A stretch of DNA of 49,565 bases, taken from NCBI GenBank assembly GCA_025350245.1, contig JANXYG010000068.1, forward strand, positions 1 through 49,565. Reading direction: 5' to 3'. The position numbers and the translations under genes were made by a program. Source of the DNA: Betaproteobacteria bacterium. GTDB taxonomy: Bacteria > Pseudomonadota > Gammaproteobacteria > Burkholderiales > Ga0077523. Each line of letters opens with the position of its first letter. Within the stretch, counting starts at the first letter, position 1. Below the pieces are notes generated by a model. That model ran no database searches. It saw only the letters and a list, made by a program, of their open reading frames with translations, and had not been told where the DNA came from. Below, piece after piece: positions 1 to 9,820 of the stretch.

Positions 1-227
1 AAGGCCACCATCGCGGCACCGCGCGGTAGGGCCGTGGTGATCCGGAGGGCTTCCCGTTCCAGCAGTTTGGCTATCGCCTGTTCACCGGCATTGTCGGGGC
101 GCGGGTCGGGCCGCAGTTCGATCAGGCTCACGGCGGCGTCGCGCGGCAGGCGCCCGATGTAGTCGCTGACCGCGGTCTCGACCCAGGGTGGCTGGCGGTG
201 ACCGACCGCCACGATGACGAACCGCAT
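1..227 (-). CDS. rlmH: 23S rRNA (pseudouridine1915-N3)-methyltransferase RlmH, partial
   Basis: Only about 75 N-terminal residues are present, because the window edge cuts the 3' part; the family is usually about 155 residues. The start MRFVIVAVG, then PPWVETAVSDYIGRLPRD and a basic/acidic stretch of the form PDPRPDNAGEQAIAKLLERE, match the RlmH N-terminus. RlmH is a SPOUT-class enzyme that methylates the pseudouridine in helix 69 of 23S rRNA on 70S ribosomes. The SAM-binding knot lies in the missing part. It follows rsfS on the same strand with a gap of about 55 bases, the order common in proteobacteria, so co-transcription is likely. Confidence 0.9.
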   Translation of the reverse strand, partial: MRFVIVAVGHRQPPWVETAVSDYIGRLPRDAAVSLIELRPDPRPDNAGEQAIAKLLEREALRITTALPRGAAMVA

Positions 228-282
228 GGCGGCGCTGCGATGGCTGGCGCCGGGCGGCCGGACCGGGCCCGCCGCTGGCGAA

Positions 283-669
283 TCAGGCGCCCGCCTCCAG
301 CGGCGTCGCTGTCGTGGTCGCGAACGGCGGCCGCACATGCACCGGACGTTTTCCGCCCCACAACTCTTCAAGATTGTAGTAGTCGCGCACCGCAGGCTGC
401 ATCACGTGGACGACGATGTCGCCGAGGTCGACCAGCACCCATTCGCCGGTGCCTTCGCCTTCGGTGCCGATCGGGATGATGTCGGACGCCTTGGCTTTTT
501 CGAGCACATGGCGGGCGAGAGATTTGGTCTGGCGCACCGAATCCGCGCTGGCCACGATGACGTAATCGAACAGCGACGTCATGGTGCGCACGTCGAGCAC
601 CACGATGTCGCGCGCCTTGATGTCTTCGAGCGCGGATACCGCGATGCGGCACAACTCGTCAGCTTGCAT
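283..669 (-). CDS. rsfS: Ribosome silencing factor RsfS (128 aa)
   Basis: RsfS/Iojap family protein, which binds ribosomal protein L14 and blocks joining of the 30S and 50S subunits under starvation. Family features visible are ALEDIKARDIVVLDV near the N-terminus, LFDYVIVASADSVRQ, then EWVLVDLGDIVVHVM and RDYYNLEELWG near the C-terminus. I chose the ATG at 669 (MQADELCR) because a longer in-frame start at 738 would add residues unlike the family and run deep into nadD. The chosen start overlaps the end of nadD by 11 bases, indicating translational coupling. The length fits the usual 105-130 residues. The short C-terminal tail after PVHVRPP is not a conserved part. Confidence 0.95.
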   Translation of the reverse strand: MQADELCRIAVSALEDIKARDIVVLDVRTMTSLFDYVIVASADSVRQTKSLARHVLEKAKASDIIPIGTEGEGTGEWVLVDLGDIVVHVMQPAVRDYYNLEELWGGKRPVHVRPPFATTTATPLEAGA

Positions 670-1332
670 TCGTTTCCCGGTACAACTGTTGAATTTCAAT
701 GTAATCGAGAACGATGCGGGGAAGCAAGTAGCGCGCACTCGCCGGCCCCGCCAGGAGTGCCCTTATCTGCCGGCCGGAGATGTCCATCTGGGTGATCGCC
801 AGCGGAAACACGCCGCCGCCGGGCGCGCCGGCGATCCGGGCCGGATCGTCCGTGTGACGCCGCTCAAGCTCCGCGGCCAGCGTCTGCCCCATGTGATCGG
901 CCCATCGCGCCGGTGGGTATCCGGGGCGGTGGGCCACGGCGACATGGGCCAACTCGAACAGCGTCTTCCAGCGCGACCACGTCTCCAGCAGTACGAATGC
1001 ATCGGCGCCCATGACCAGGCAAAGCGGACGCCGGGGTCCGAACTCGGCGCGCAGGCTCTCCAGGGTGTCGACGGTGTAGCTGGGGGCGTCCCGCCGCAGT
1101 TCGCGGTCGTCCGCCACCAGCCGACGGTTGTCGGCGATGGCCAGGCGCACCATGGCTAGCCGGTGCTCCGCGCTGGCCATCGGGGTCTGGCGGTGCGGCG
1201 GCGTGGCGCTGGGTACCAGCCGCACTTCCACCAGGCCAAGCGTATCGGCAGCTTCCTGCGCCAGGCGCAGATGCGCCAGATGGATCGGATCGAATGTGCC
1301 GCCGAGAATCCCGACGGCACCCCCGGCCGTCA

Positions 1333-1333
<1 letters not shown>
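659..1333 (-). CDS. nadD: Nicotinate-nucleotide adenylyltransferase NadD (224 aa)
   Basis: Converts nicotinate mononucleotide and ATP to deamido-NAD in the cytoplasm, in NAD biosynthesis. The nucleotidyltransferase signature GTFDPIHLAH lies at about residues 12-21, and the C-terminal DISGRQIRALL takes the place of the usual SSTxIR segment. I chose the GTG at 1333 because it shares one base with the aceF stop codon (TAGTG) and gives the usual family length of about 220 residues; the open frame extends to 1477, but that extension lies inside aceF and looks non-native. Expression is therefore probably coupled to aceF. Replacement of the first Ser-Ser of SSTxIR by Ile-Ser and of Thr by Gly is a mild deviation. 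Confidence 0.93.
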
Positions 1334-2661
<1,328 letters not shown>

Positions 2662-2703
2662 GCGTACTGCTCCAGTGGTTGTTGTCGTTGTAGTCGACCG
2701 CGA

Positions 2704-5361
2704 TCAGACGGTCCAGGGGCCGGGCTTCTCGGTATCGATCCCGTACTTGCGGATGGCCTGGGTCACAGTGGCTGCCGGCATCACACCTTCCTCGGCCAGA
2801 GCCTTCAGCGCTGCTACCGCGACGTAGAAACGATTGACCTCGAAGAAACGGCGCAGCTTCTCGCGCGTGTCGGAGCGGCCATAGCCATCGGTGCCGAGCA
2901 CCAGGAAGCGCCGGTTCACATAGGGCCGGATCTGGTCGGCGAAGATGCGCATGTAGTCGGTGGCCGCGACCACCGGACCGGCATGACTCTTCAGGCACTG
3001 CTCGACGAACGCCTCGCGCGGCTTGTCTTCGGGGTGCAGCAGGTTCCAGCGTTGCACCGCCATGCCGTCGCGCCGCAGCTCGGTGAAGCTGGTGCAGCTC
3101 CAGACGTCGGCGGCAACGCCGAAATCCGCCTGCAGCAGTTCGGCCGCGGCGATCACTTCGCGCAGGATCACGCCACTGCCCATCAACTGCACCCGCGGCT
3201 TGTTCTTGCCGGCGGCACCCTCGGAGAACAGGTACATCCCCTTGAGGATGCCGGCTTCGGCTCCCGCCGGCATCGCCGGGTGGGTGTAGTTCTCGTTCAT
3301 CACCGTCAGGTAGTAGAAGACGTCCTCCTGCTCCTGATACATGCGGCGCAGGCCGTCCTGGATGATCACCGCCACTTCGTAGGCAAAGGTCGGATCCCAC
3401 GAAATGCAGTTCGGGATCGCCGATGACAGCAGGTGGCTGTGGCCGTCTTCATGCTGCAGCCCTTCGCCGTTCAGCGTGGTGCGGCCTGCGGTGCCGCCGA
3501 GCAGGAACCCGCGCGCGCGCTGGTCACCCGCGGCCCAGGCCAGGTCGCCGACGCGCTGGAAGCCGAACATCGAGTAGTAGATGTAGAACGGGATCATCTG
3601 CACGCCGTGGGTCGAGTACGACGTGGCCGCCGCGATCCAGGACGACATGGCGCCGGGCTCGTTGATACCCTCCTGCAGGATCTGGCCGTGCTTGTCTTCC
3701 TTGTAGAACATGAGCTGGTCGGCGTCTTGCGGGGTGTAGAGCTGGCCCACCGACGACCAGATGCCGAGCTGCCGGAACATGCCTTCCATGCCGAACGTGC
3801 GCGATTCGTCCGGGACGATCGGTACCACCCGCGGCCCGAGCGTCTTGTCGCGCACCAGCGTGCCGAGGATGCGCACGAACGCCATGGTGGTGGAAATCTC
3901 GCGCTCTTCGGAGCTTTTCAGGAGCGAGTCGAACGCCGACAGCGGCGGCGCTTCGAGCCGGTCGGCGGTGCGCCGCCGGGTGGGCAGATAGCCACCGAGC
4001 GCGGCCCGGCGTTCGCGCATGTAGGTGAGCTCGGGCGAGCCTTCGTCGAGCTTGAGATACGGAATCTCGTCGAGCTGGTCGTCGCTGATCGGGATGTCGA
4101 AGCGATCGCGGAAGCTCTTTAGCGAAGTCGTGCCCATCTTCTTCTGCTGATGGGTGATGTTCTGGGCTTCGCCCGCTTCGCCCATGCCGTAGCCCTTGAT
4201 GGTCTTGGCGAGAATCACCGTCGGCTGGCCGGTATGCGCCACCGCCGACGCGTAGGCCGCATAGAGCTTGTGCGGGTCGTGGCCGCCGCGGTTCAGGCGC
4301 CAGATGTCGTCGTCGGTCATGTTCGACACCATCTGCAGCAGCTCGGGATACTTGCCGAAGAAATGCTTGCGCACATAGGCGCCGTCTTTCGACTTGATGG
4401 TCTGGTATTCACCGTCCACGCACTCTTCCATGCGCTTCTGCAACAGCCCCTTGGTGTCGCGCGCCAGCAGCGCATCCCAGTAGGAGCCCCAGATCACCTT
4501 GATGACGTTCCAGCCGGCGCCACGGAAATCGGCCTCGAGTTCCTGGATGATCTTGCCGTTGCCGCGAACCGGGCCGTCGAGGCGTTGCAGGTTGCAATTG
4601 ACCACGAAGATGAGATTGTCGAGCCGCTCGCGCGCCGCGACACCGATGGCGCCCATCGATTCGGGTTCGTCGATCTCGCCGTCGCCGATGAAGCACCATA
4701 CCTTGCGGCCCTCGGTGTTGGCGATGCCGCGGTCCTGGAGATACTTCATGAAGCGCGCCTGGTAGATCGCCATCAGCGGTCCGAGGCCCATCGACACGGT
4801 CGGGAACTGCCAGAAATCCGGCATCAGCCACGGATGCGGATAAGACGACAGCCCTTCGCCATCGACTTCCTGGCGGTAGTTGTCGAGTTGCGTTTCGGTG
4901 AGGCGACCAAGCATGAAGGCCCGCGCGTAGACGCCGGGGGCCGAGTGGCCCTGCGAGAAAATCAGGTCGCCGCCGTGCAGGTCGGAGGGCGCATGCCAGA
5001 AGTGGTTGAAGCCGACGTCATACAGCGTGGCTGCCGACGCGAAGCTGGCGATGTGGCCGCCGACATTGGTGTTCTTGTTGGCACGCAGCACCATGGCGGC
5101 GGCGTTCCAGCGCACGTACGAGCGGATGCGGTGCTCGATCTCGGCGTCACCGGGCGAGGGGATCTCCTGGCCGGTGGGGATGGTGTTGATGTACGCCGTG
5201 TTGGCGCTATAGGGCAGGTAGGCGCCGGCGCGGCGCGCCTTGTCGATCAATTGTTCCAGAATGAAATGGGCCCGCTCGGGGCCCTCGGTGCGCAACACGC
5301 CGTCGAGCGCATCGAGCCATTCGTTGGTTTCCTGGGGGTCGCTGTCGGGGAGCGCAGCCAT
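2704..5361 (-). CDS. aceE: Pyruvate dehydrogenase E1 component, homodimeric type (885 aa)
   Basis: Thiamine-diphosphate-dependent E1 that decarboxylates pyruvate and acetylates the E2 lipoyl group. The full family length of about 885-890 residues is present. Visible motifs include the substrate-side histidines in FNHFWHAPSDLHGG and SQGHSAPG, and the ThDP/Mg site GDGEIDEPESMGA followed by NCNLQRLDGPVRGNGK. The C-terminal region has the transketolase-like GTDGYGRSDTREKLR. The start MAALPDSDPQETNEWLDALDG matches the E1 N-terminus that docks E2. First gene of the aceE-aceF-nadD-rsfS-rlmH set; its upstream region carries a short perfect palindrome. Confidence 0.98.
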   Translation of the reverse strand: MAALPDSDPQETNEWLDALDGVLRTEGPERAHFILEQLIDKARRAGAYLPYSANTAYINTIPTGQEIPSPGDAEIEHRIRSYVRWNAAAMVLRANKNTNVGGHIASFASAATLYDVGFNHFWHAPSDLHGGDLIFSQGHSAPGVYARAFMLGRLTETQLDNYRQEVDGEGLSSYPHPWLMPDFWQFPTVSMGLGPLMAIYQARFMKYLQDRGIANTEGRKVWCFIGDGEIDEPESMGAIGVAARERLDNLIFVVNCNLQRLDGPVRGNGKIIQELEADFRGAGWNVIKVIWGSYWDALLARDTKGLLQKRMEECVDGEYQTIKSKDGAYVRKHFFGKYPELLQMVSNMTDDDIWRLNRGGHDPHKLYAAYASAVAHTGQPTVILAKTIKGYGMGEAGEAQNITHQQKKMGTTSLKSFRDRFDIPISDDQLDEIPYLKLDEGSPELTYMRERRAALGGYLPTRRRTADRLEAPPLSAFDSLLKSSEEREISTTMAFVRILGTLVRDKTLGPRVVPIVPDESRTFGMEGMFRQLGIWSSVGQLYTPQDADQLMFYKEDKHGQILQEGINEPGAMSSWIAAATSYSTHGVQMIPFYIYYSMFGFQRVGDLAWAAGDQRARGFLLGGTAGRTTLNGEGLQHEDGHSHLLSSAIPNCISWDPTFAYEVAVIIQDGLRRMYQEQEDVFYYLTVMNENYTHPAMPAGAEAGILKGMYLFSEGAAGKNKPRVQLMGSGVILREVIAAAELLQADFGVAADVWSCTSFTELRRDGMAVQRWNLLHPEDKPREAFVEQCLKSHAGPVVAATDYMRIFADQIRPYVNRRFLVLGTDGYGRSDTREKLRRFFEVNRFYVAVAALKALAEEGVMPAATVTQAIRKYGIDTEKPGPWTV

Positions 5362-5676
5362 CGGTCACACCTCGAGAAGTATCGTTCCGGGAGAGCCCGG
5401 TGCATCGTCATCGCACCTTGCGAAGACGAGCCTGCTTATTTTACGTCACACCCTTCGAAGGGCGATGCTGCGACGCACCGCGGGGCGCCGCCAACGGTCT
5501 GACGTTGATTACGGATAGCGCGCCGCGTGACACCGTCGCCTGCGGAAGATAGCCCAAAGTCGGGCGCAGGTGGTTTTGACCCGATGGCCGGGCGTGAGCG
5601 GATGCGGCAGATCGTGCTGGGTAGCGGGCTTGCGCCGCGCGAACATGCCGCGAGCAGGCGATCGGCCGCTCAACCG
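5362..5676. other. Intergenic region upstream of aceE
   Basis: This 315-base gap separates aceE from the AhpD-like gene, both on the minus strand. It should hold the promoter of the aceE operon. A TAAAAT-like -10 candidate lies near 5430-5445 on the minus strand, without a convincing -35. A 12-base perfect palindrome (CCCTTCGAAGGG) lies just upstream of it at 5451-5462. No RNA gene or convincing coding sequence was seen; the plus-strand open frames here look like GC-driven shadows. Confidence 0.5.
5451..5462. promoter_or_regulatory. Perfect 12-bp palindrome upstream of aceE, possible operator
   Basis: CCCTTCGAAGGG is a perfect palindrome located about 90 bases upstream of the aceE start codon, next to an A/T-rich segment that could contain the -10 element. 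Position suits an operator for the pyruvate dehydrogenase operon, but it does not match the PdhR consensus I know from enterobacteria. The role is inferred from position only. Confidence 0.3.
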
Positions 5677-6261
5677 CTACTTGGGCGGTCGCGGTACCCG
5701 ACCCATCAGGTAGAACTCGTCATTGGCCCGCATCTCGATCAGGTGGGCCATGCGGTTCGACAGCGCGAAGAAGGCGGTGATGCCGCCGATGTCCCAGATG
5801 TCCTCCGCCGAGAAGCCGTGCGCGGCGAGCGCTTCGTGATCGGCGCGGGTCACGGTCTCGGGTGTGCGGGCGAGCTTCACCGCGAAATCGAGCATCGCCT
5901 TCTGCCGCGGGGTGATGTCGGCCTTGCGGTGATCCACGGCCACCTGATCCGCGACCAGCGGATTCTTCGCATAGATACGCAGGATCGCGCCGTGCGACAC
6001 CACGCAGTACTGGCAGTGATTCACGCCGCTCGTGGCGACCACGATCATCTCGCGCTCGGCCTTGGTGAGCGCCGAGTCGCGCATCATCACCGCGTCGTTG
6101 TAGGCGAAGAAGGCGCGGAACTCGTCGGGCCGATGCGCCAGCGCCAGGAACACGTTGGGAATGAAACCGGTCTTCTCCTGCACCCCGAGCATCACGGCGC
6201 GGATGTCGTCGGGCACATCGGCAAGCTCGGGCACGGGGTAGCTGGAGATGGGGAGGGACAT
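5677..6261 (-). CDS. AhpD/carboxymuconolactone decarboxylase-family, peroxidase-related protein (194 aa)
   Basis: Member of the peroxidase-related branch of the AhpD-like superfamily. The key motif is HCQYCVVSHG at about residues 81-90, the CxxC-x2-H redox/proton-relay arrangement of alkylhydroperoxidase-like proteins. Upstream is KTGFIPNVFLALAHRP, and the C-terminal part has DIWDIGGITAFFALSNRMAH, all typical of this subgroup (about 180-195 residues). I chose the ATG at 6261 (MSLPISSYPVPEL) because the frame further upstream is the transposase debris described separately. It may reduce peroxides with a thiol partner, but the physiological substrate cannot be read from sequence. Monocistronic by position. 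Confidence 0.9.
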   Translation of the reverse strand: MSLPISSYPVPELADVPDDIRAVMLGVQEKTGFIPNVFLALAHRPDEFRAFFAYNDAVMMRDSALTKAEREMIVVATSGVNHCQYCVVSHGAILRIYAKNPLVADQVAVDHRKADITPRQKAMLDFAVKLARTPETVTRADHEALAAHGFSAEDIWDIGGITAFFALSNRMAHLIEMRANDEFYLMGRVPRPPK

Positions 6262-6349
6262 GGTCGTTGGCGTAACGCGAGGAAATTCGAGACGGGAAGG
6301 ATAGCGGAAGCGGCGGGTCGCTTCGGGGCAGGACGCCGCGCTTCCATCG

Positions 6350-6717
6350 CCATCGCCGTGAGGCGCACGTCGCGGGCTGGCAGGTCGTCGTGGTTGCGGG
6401 GGGATGCGCCAGCGCTGGTGATAAAGAGACCACTGCGCAGGAATTCGCGCACACCAGTGAAACCGGCGGTGCCCGGCTTTTCGGCCCGCGTGCAAAACGG
6501 GATGGCGCGCTGATTCAAGACCGCCACCAGCCAGCGGCAGGGGGGGCTCTATCGGGCAGCAGCAAGCCTTTGCCCCACAGGCGGTCGAGATTCTCGAACA
6601 GCATCTGCCGCTCGCTTTCACGGACGCTGTGCAGCGAGGCACAGCGCATCAACTTGCAGCCTCGGAGAAACAGCCCGAAAGCGAGTTGGTCGGGGGCTAG
6701 GCTATCGGGACGTCCTT
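6350..6717 (-). pseudogene. IS4-type transposase remnant, frameshifted and truncated at both ends
   Basis: Two minus-strand reading frames together look like the middle of an IS4-family transposase. The first (about 6717-6520) reads ASLHSVRESERQMLFENLDRLW then LLLPDRAPP, and the second (6527 downward) continues with AVLNQRAIPFC and GFTGVREFLRSGL. Joined, they restore the family block in which a DRGYPAAW-like segment with a catalytic Asp is followed by a hydrophobic strand and an NQR..PFC..R segment. The break lies in the GYP region near 6530-6545. No N-terminal domain, C-terminal catalytic Glu region or terminal inverted repeats were found, so this is old debris. Similarity fades below about 6430; the lower boundary is approximate. 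Recognised from memory of the family. Confidence 0.6.
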
Positions 6718-6915
6718 CGATTTTCACCCGATCTGGTGCTGCTGGGGTTCTTCGCCGCCAATGACGTGCACGACAACAGCAAGGCATTGAGCCTTGCGAC
6801 CACCTGGCGCACGCGCAGACCGTTCTCGGTTTTTGCCGGCGACAAGCTGGTGCTGGAGCGAGCGACCATGCCGTCGGGTTCGGGACAAGCGATTCGCGCG
6901 CTATCCCGTCGCTAA
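6700..6915 (+). pseudogene. SGNH/GDSL-hydrolase-like gene fragment
   Basis: An open frame without a start codon runs to a TAA at 6913-6915 and reads GYRDVLRFSPDLVLLGFFAANDV followed by HDNSKAL and RRPFSVFAGDKLVLE (shown in pieces). The PDLVLL.F...NDV.DNS pattern is the block that carries the conserved Asn of SGNH/GDSL hydrolases of the capsule- or alginate-modifying type. Both the upstream Ser block and the downstream catalytic Asp-His block are missing. It begins exactly where the transposase remnant ends on the other strand, suggesting that the insertion broke the gene and that the rest was then lost. Confidence 0.5.
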
Positions 6916-6992
6916 CCGGTTCCCGCTGGCGACAGCGCCTGCGACTTGCGCGGGAGATCACAAGTATGCAACGCTGACTGCGTGAGACCACC

Positions 6993-7298
6993 ATGCACAA
7001 GCTGATCACCGGCGTCCTGTTGGCTGCCGCGCTGCTGTTCGCGCAGCAGGTGGGATTCGCGCACGCGGTGGCGCACGGCGGTGGGCACGCGCCCACGCAC
7101 CAGCACGGCAAGGGCTTGCCGATGCAGGGTTGCGACGACTGCGTGGCCTTTGCGCAGGTGCAGGGTGCGCCCGGCGCCGTCGTCGTCCACGCCCAGTCGT
7201 CCCCGGGGTTCACGGCGCCAGCCGATCCGCACGCCGACGACTGGACGCCGGTCCGGACGCAGTCGTTCTCCCCTCGCGGTCCGCCCCCGGCCTCCTGA
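6993..7298 (+). CDS. Small exported His-rich, CxxC-containing protein (101 aa)
   Basis: Begins with a signal peptide (residues 1-23, MHKLITGVLLAAALLFAQQ), after which the predicted mature protein is rich in His (His24, 28, 32, 36, 38) and carries a CDDC pair at residues 47-50. The C-terminal half is low-complexity and Pro-rich. The composition suggests a periplasmic metal-binding peptide; a DUF2946-like relation is possible, but I cannot place the family with certainty. It is the first gene of a plus-strand set with an outer-membrane protein and a metal-type ABC transporter, which supports a role in metal capture. A Zur-box-like sequence was looked for upstream and not recognised. Confidence 0.65.
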   Translation: MHKLITGVLLAAALLFAQQVGFAHAVAHGGGHAPTHQHGKGLPMQGCDDCVAFAQVQGAPGAVVVHAQSSPGFTAPADPHADDWTPVRTQSFSPRGPPPAS

Positions 7299-7366
7299 GA
7301 ACCGTATCGCCGTGCGATGGCGGTCCGCCCGCCGCGCACCCGTTCGTTTTCACAGGAGACACATCG

Positions 7367-8794
7367 ATGCGCCACACGCTCATCGCCGCAGCCGTTGCCC
7401 TCGCATGGGTCGGCCCCGCAATGGCGCAGAACGCGGAGCTGGACCAGATCCGCAGGGATATCGAAGACCTTCGCGGCAGCTACGAGGCTCGCATCAAGGC
7501 TCTCGAAGACAAGCTGAAGGACGCCGAAGCCAGCGCCGCGAAAGCGCAGGTGTCGGCCGCCCAGGCAGAGGCATCGGCCGCGAAGGCGGAAACGGCCGCG
7601 TCCCGGACCGATACGCCCGCGCCGCAGGCGGCAGCGCCGACGGCTTCGCAGAGCGCCTTCAACCCGGCGATCTCGCTCATCCTGAACGGGACGTGGGGTC
7701 GCTTCGGCAACGATCCCACCACGCGAATCACCGGCTTCGCACCGTCCGGCGGCGAGGTGAGTCCGGGTCGCGGGGCATCGATCGGCGAGTCGGAGTTGTT
7801 CCTGAGCTCGAGCATCGATCCCTACTTCCGTGGCTCGTTGCTGGTTGCGCTCACACCCGACAACGCCGTCTCGGTCGAGGAGGCCTACGCCGAGACGACA
7901 GCGCTCGGCCAGGGTTTCACGATCAAGGCCGGTCGCTTCTTCTCCGGCCTGGGCTATCTCAATGCGGTGCACGCACACGCGTGGGACTTCGTCGACGCAT
8001 CGCTCGTGCAGCGCGCCTTTCTCGGCGCCAACTACGGTGATGACGGTGTGCAGGTGCGCTGGGTCGCGCCGCTGCCGGTGCTGCTGCAGTTCGGCGCCGA
8101 GGTCGGCCGCGGCCGGGAGTTCCCGGGCGCCGGTGGTGTGGTGCGCAACCAGAACGGCCCCGAGTCGCGTGCGTTCTTCGTGAAACTCGGTGGCGACATC
8201 GGCCCCTCGAGCAGCTACCAGGTCGGGGCATCCCATCTACAGCAACGTTCCGGGCAGAACGGTGTCGCCTTCCTCGACTACGATGACCTGTCCGGGGTGA
8301 ACAACCGGTTCTCCGGACGCCAGCGTATCAACGGCGTCGACATGGTCTACAAGTGGGCGCCCGACGGCAATCCGACGTACCGCAATTTCAAGTTCGCTGC
8401 CGAGTGGTATCAGCGCCAGTACGACGGTGATTTCACCTTCGACACCGCGGGTCTCGCCGCGACCGACGCGTTGGCGGCAAGACAGTCGGGCTGGTACGCG
8501 CAGGCGATCTACCAGTTCATGCCCTACTGGCGGGTGGGCGGACGCTACGACCAATTGAGCCATGGCACCGTTGCGCTCAACGCGAACGCCGCCAGGCTGG
8601 CGCCGCCGGCTTTCAACCCCAAGCGCTACAGCCTGATGGTCGACTGGAATCCGAGCGAGTTCAGCCGCATCCGGCTGCAATACAGCCGCGACCTGACCCG
8701 GCAGAACATCGCCACCGGCGAGACCATCGGCGACAACCAGCTCTTCCTGCAATACATCTTTAGCCTGGGCGCGCACGGCGCGCATCAGTTCTGA
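7367..8794 (+). CDS. Outer-membrane beta-barrel protein with N-terminal coiled coil (475 aa)
   Basis: A signal peptide ending in AMA at residue 20 is followed by a coiled-coil segment (about 22-80, rich in Ala/Lys/Glu with AEASAAKA repeats), a Pro/Ala linker, and a long C-terminal barrel of alternating aromatic/hydrophobic strands ending in Phe (GAHQF). This layout is common for trimeric or periplasm-spanning porin-like proteins. The ATG at 7367 has AGGAG at 7353-7357; the longer frame upstream overlaps the previous gene and is rejected. Placed between a His-rich protein and a ZnuA-like binding protein, it probably passes a metal ion or metal complex through the outer membrane. It has no TonB-box or plug signature that I can see. 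Confidence 0.75.
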   Translation: MRHTLIAAAVALAWVGPAMAQNAELDQIRRDIEDLRGSYEARIKALEDKLKDAEASAAKAQVSAAQAEASAAKAETAASRTDTPAPQAAAPTASQSAFNPAISLILNGTWGRFGNDPTTRITGFAPSGGEVSPGRGASIGESELFLSSSIDPYFRGSLLVALTPDNAVSVEEAYAETTALGQGFTIKAGRFFSGLGYLNAVHAHAWDFVDASLVQRAFLGANYGDDGVQVRWVAPLPVLLQFGAEVGRGREFPGAGGVVRNQNGPESRAFFVKLGGDIGPSSSYQVGASHLQQRSGQNGVAFLDYDDLSGVNNRFSGRQRINGVDMVYKWAPDGNPTYRNFKFAAEWYQRQYDGDFTFDTAGLAATDALAARQSGWYAQAIYQFMPYWRVGGRYDQLSHGTVALNANAARLAPPAFNPKRYSLMVDWNPSEFSRIRLQYSRDLTRQNIATGETIGDNQLFLQYIFSLGAHGAHQF

Positions 8795-8832
8795 AACGCG
8801 TGCGGGCACCGACAAGGATAAGGATCACCGAC

Positions 8833-9738
8833 ATGAAGACTCCGATCGACGTCCTGATGGCGACCTTGCTGGTCTTCGTCACGACCCTGGCACATGCGGC
8901 ACTCGACGTGTTCACCTGCAGTCCCGAATGGGGCTCGCTCGTGACCGAACTCGCCGGACCGCGCGCATCGATCTTCGTGGCGACCACGGCGTTGCAGGAC
9001 GTCCACCGCATCCAGGCGCGTCCGAGCCTCATCGCGCACGCGCGGACCGCCGACCTCGTTGTGTGCACCGGTGCCGATCTGGAAGTGGGATGGATGCCCA
9101 TGGTGCGCAACCAGGCTGGCAACGAGCGCATCCAGGCGGGCAAACCCGGGTTTCTCGAAGTCGCGAGCATCGTGCCCCGGATCGAGGTGCCGGCGTCGGT
9201 CGATCGCGCGCTCGGCGACGTGCATCCGATGGGCAATCCGCACATCCAGTTCGGGCCGAAGCAGATCCGCCTCGCGGCAGGAGAATTGGCCAGGCGCCTG
9301 ATCCGCATCGATCCCGCGGGCGAGGTGGAATACCAGACCCGCCTCGCCGATTTCACCCGGCGCTGGGACGCCGCAACCCAACGCTGGGCGCGGGAGGGCG
9401 CGCCGCTCCAGGGCGTCGCGGTGATCCAGCATCACAAGAATTTTTCCTACCTGTTCGAGTTCCTCGGCCTGCGCCAGGTGAATTCGCTGGAACCCAAACC
9501 CGGTGTCGAACCGACGTCCGCCCACTTGCGAGAGTTGGTCGAGAATCAGAAGTCCGATCCGGTGAGGTTGATCATCCGCGCGTCCTACCAGTCACCCGAC
9601 GCTTCAGAATGGCTCGCGCAGCACCTCAGCGTCCCCGCGCTCATGCTGCCCGCGACCGTCGGTGGCTCGGAGGGCGCGACCAACCTGTTCACGCTGTTCG
9701 ACGATTGCATCCACCGCATGCTGTCCGCACTGAAATGA
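8833..9738 (+). CDS. Metal ABC transporter substrate-binding protein, ZnuA-like (301 aa)
   Basis: Periplasmic binding protein of the cluster A-I metal family. Signal peptide residues 1-22 (cut near AHA). The metal-ligand histidines of the family can be placed at His58 (ALQDVHRI), His131/His137 (DVHPMGNPH) and His200/201 (VIQHHKNF), with a late acidic ligand likely in LFDDCIHR. The ZnuA His-rich loop is absent, so zinc is only one option beside manganese or another divalent metal. I chose the ATG at 8833 because it starts the signal peptide directly. A repeat separates it from the ATPase gene, but all genes of the set share one direction. Confidence 0.85.
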   Translation: MKTPIDVLMATLLVFVTTLAHAALDVFTCSPEWGSLVTELAGPRASIFVATTALQDVHRIQARPSLIAHARTADLVVCTGADLEVGWMPMVRNQAGNERIQAGKPGFLEVASIVPRIEVPASVDRALGDVHPMGNPHIQFGPKQIRLAAGELARRLIRIDPAGEVEYQTRLADFTRRWDAATQRWAREGAPLQGVAVIQHHKNFSYLFEFLGLRQVNSLEPKPGVEPTSAHLRELVENQKSDPVRLIIRASYQSPDASEWLAQHLSVPALMLPATVGGSEGATNLFTLFDDCIHRMLSALK

Positions 9739-9820
9739 CGACCCCCCCAGGCTACGCTGTGCTGCGCCTTCCCCCCAATGGGGGGCCAGTGCGCTTGGGA
9801 TCGGCCCGGCGGGCACTGAC
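9739..9820 (+). repeat. Dispersed palindromic repeat, family A, copy 1
   Basis: Begins directly after the stop codon of the binding-protein gene. It has the family A signature: GAC plus a C-run, CAGGCT, a GCGCTG-like segment, CCTT, then a C6-AAT-G6 hairpin at 9771-9785. It fills the whole gap to the ATPase gene inside an operon. Related copies lie at 22040-22135, 40267-40474 and 44933-45016. Confidence 0.75.

Noticed and set aside
6915-6992. Zur-box in front of the His-rich gene
   Set aside because: The region was read for the AT-rich palindrome of Zur sites and nothing close to it was found.
6515-8236. Long minus-strand open frame (573 residues) across the metal-uptake genes
   Set aside because: Only its last 65 residues, in the transposase remnant, look like a protein; the rest is opposite the His-rich and outer-membrane genes, has shadow composition and no start context.
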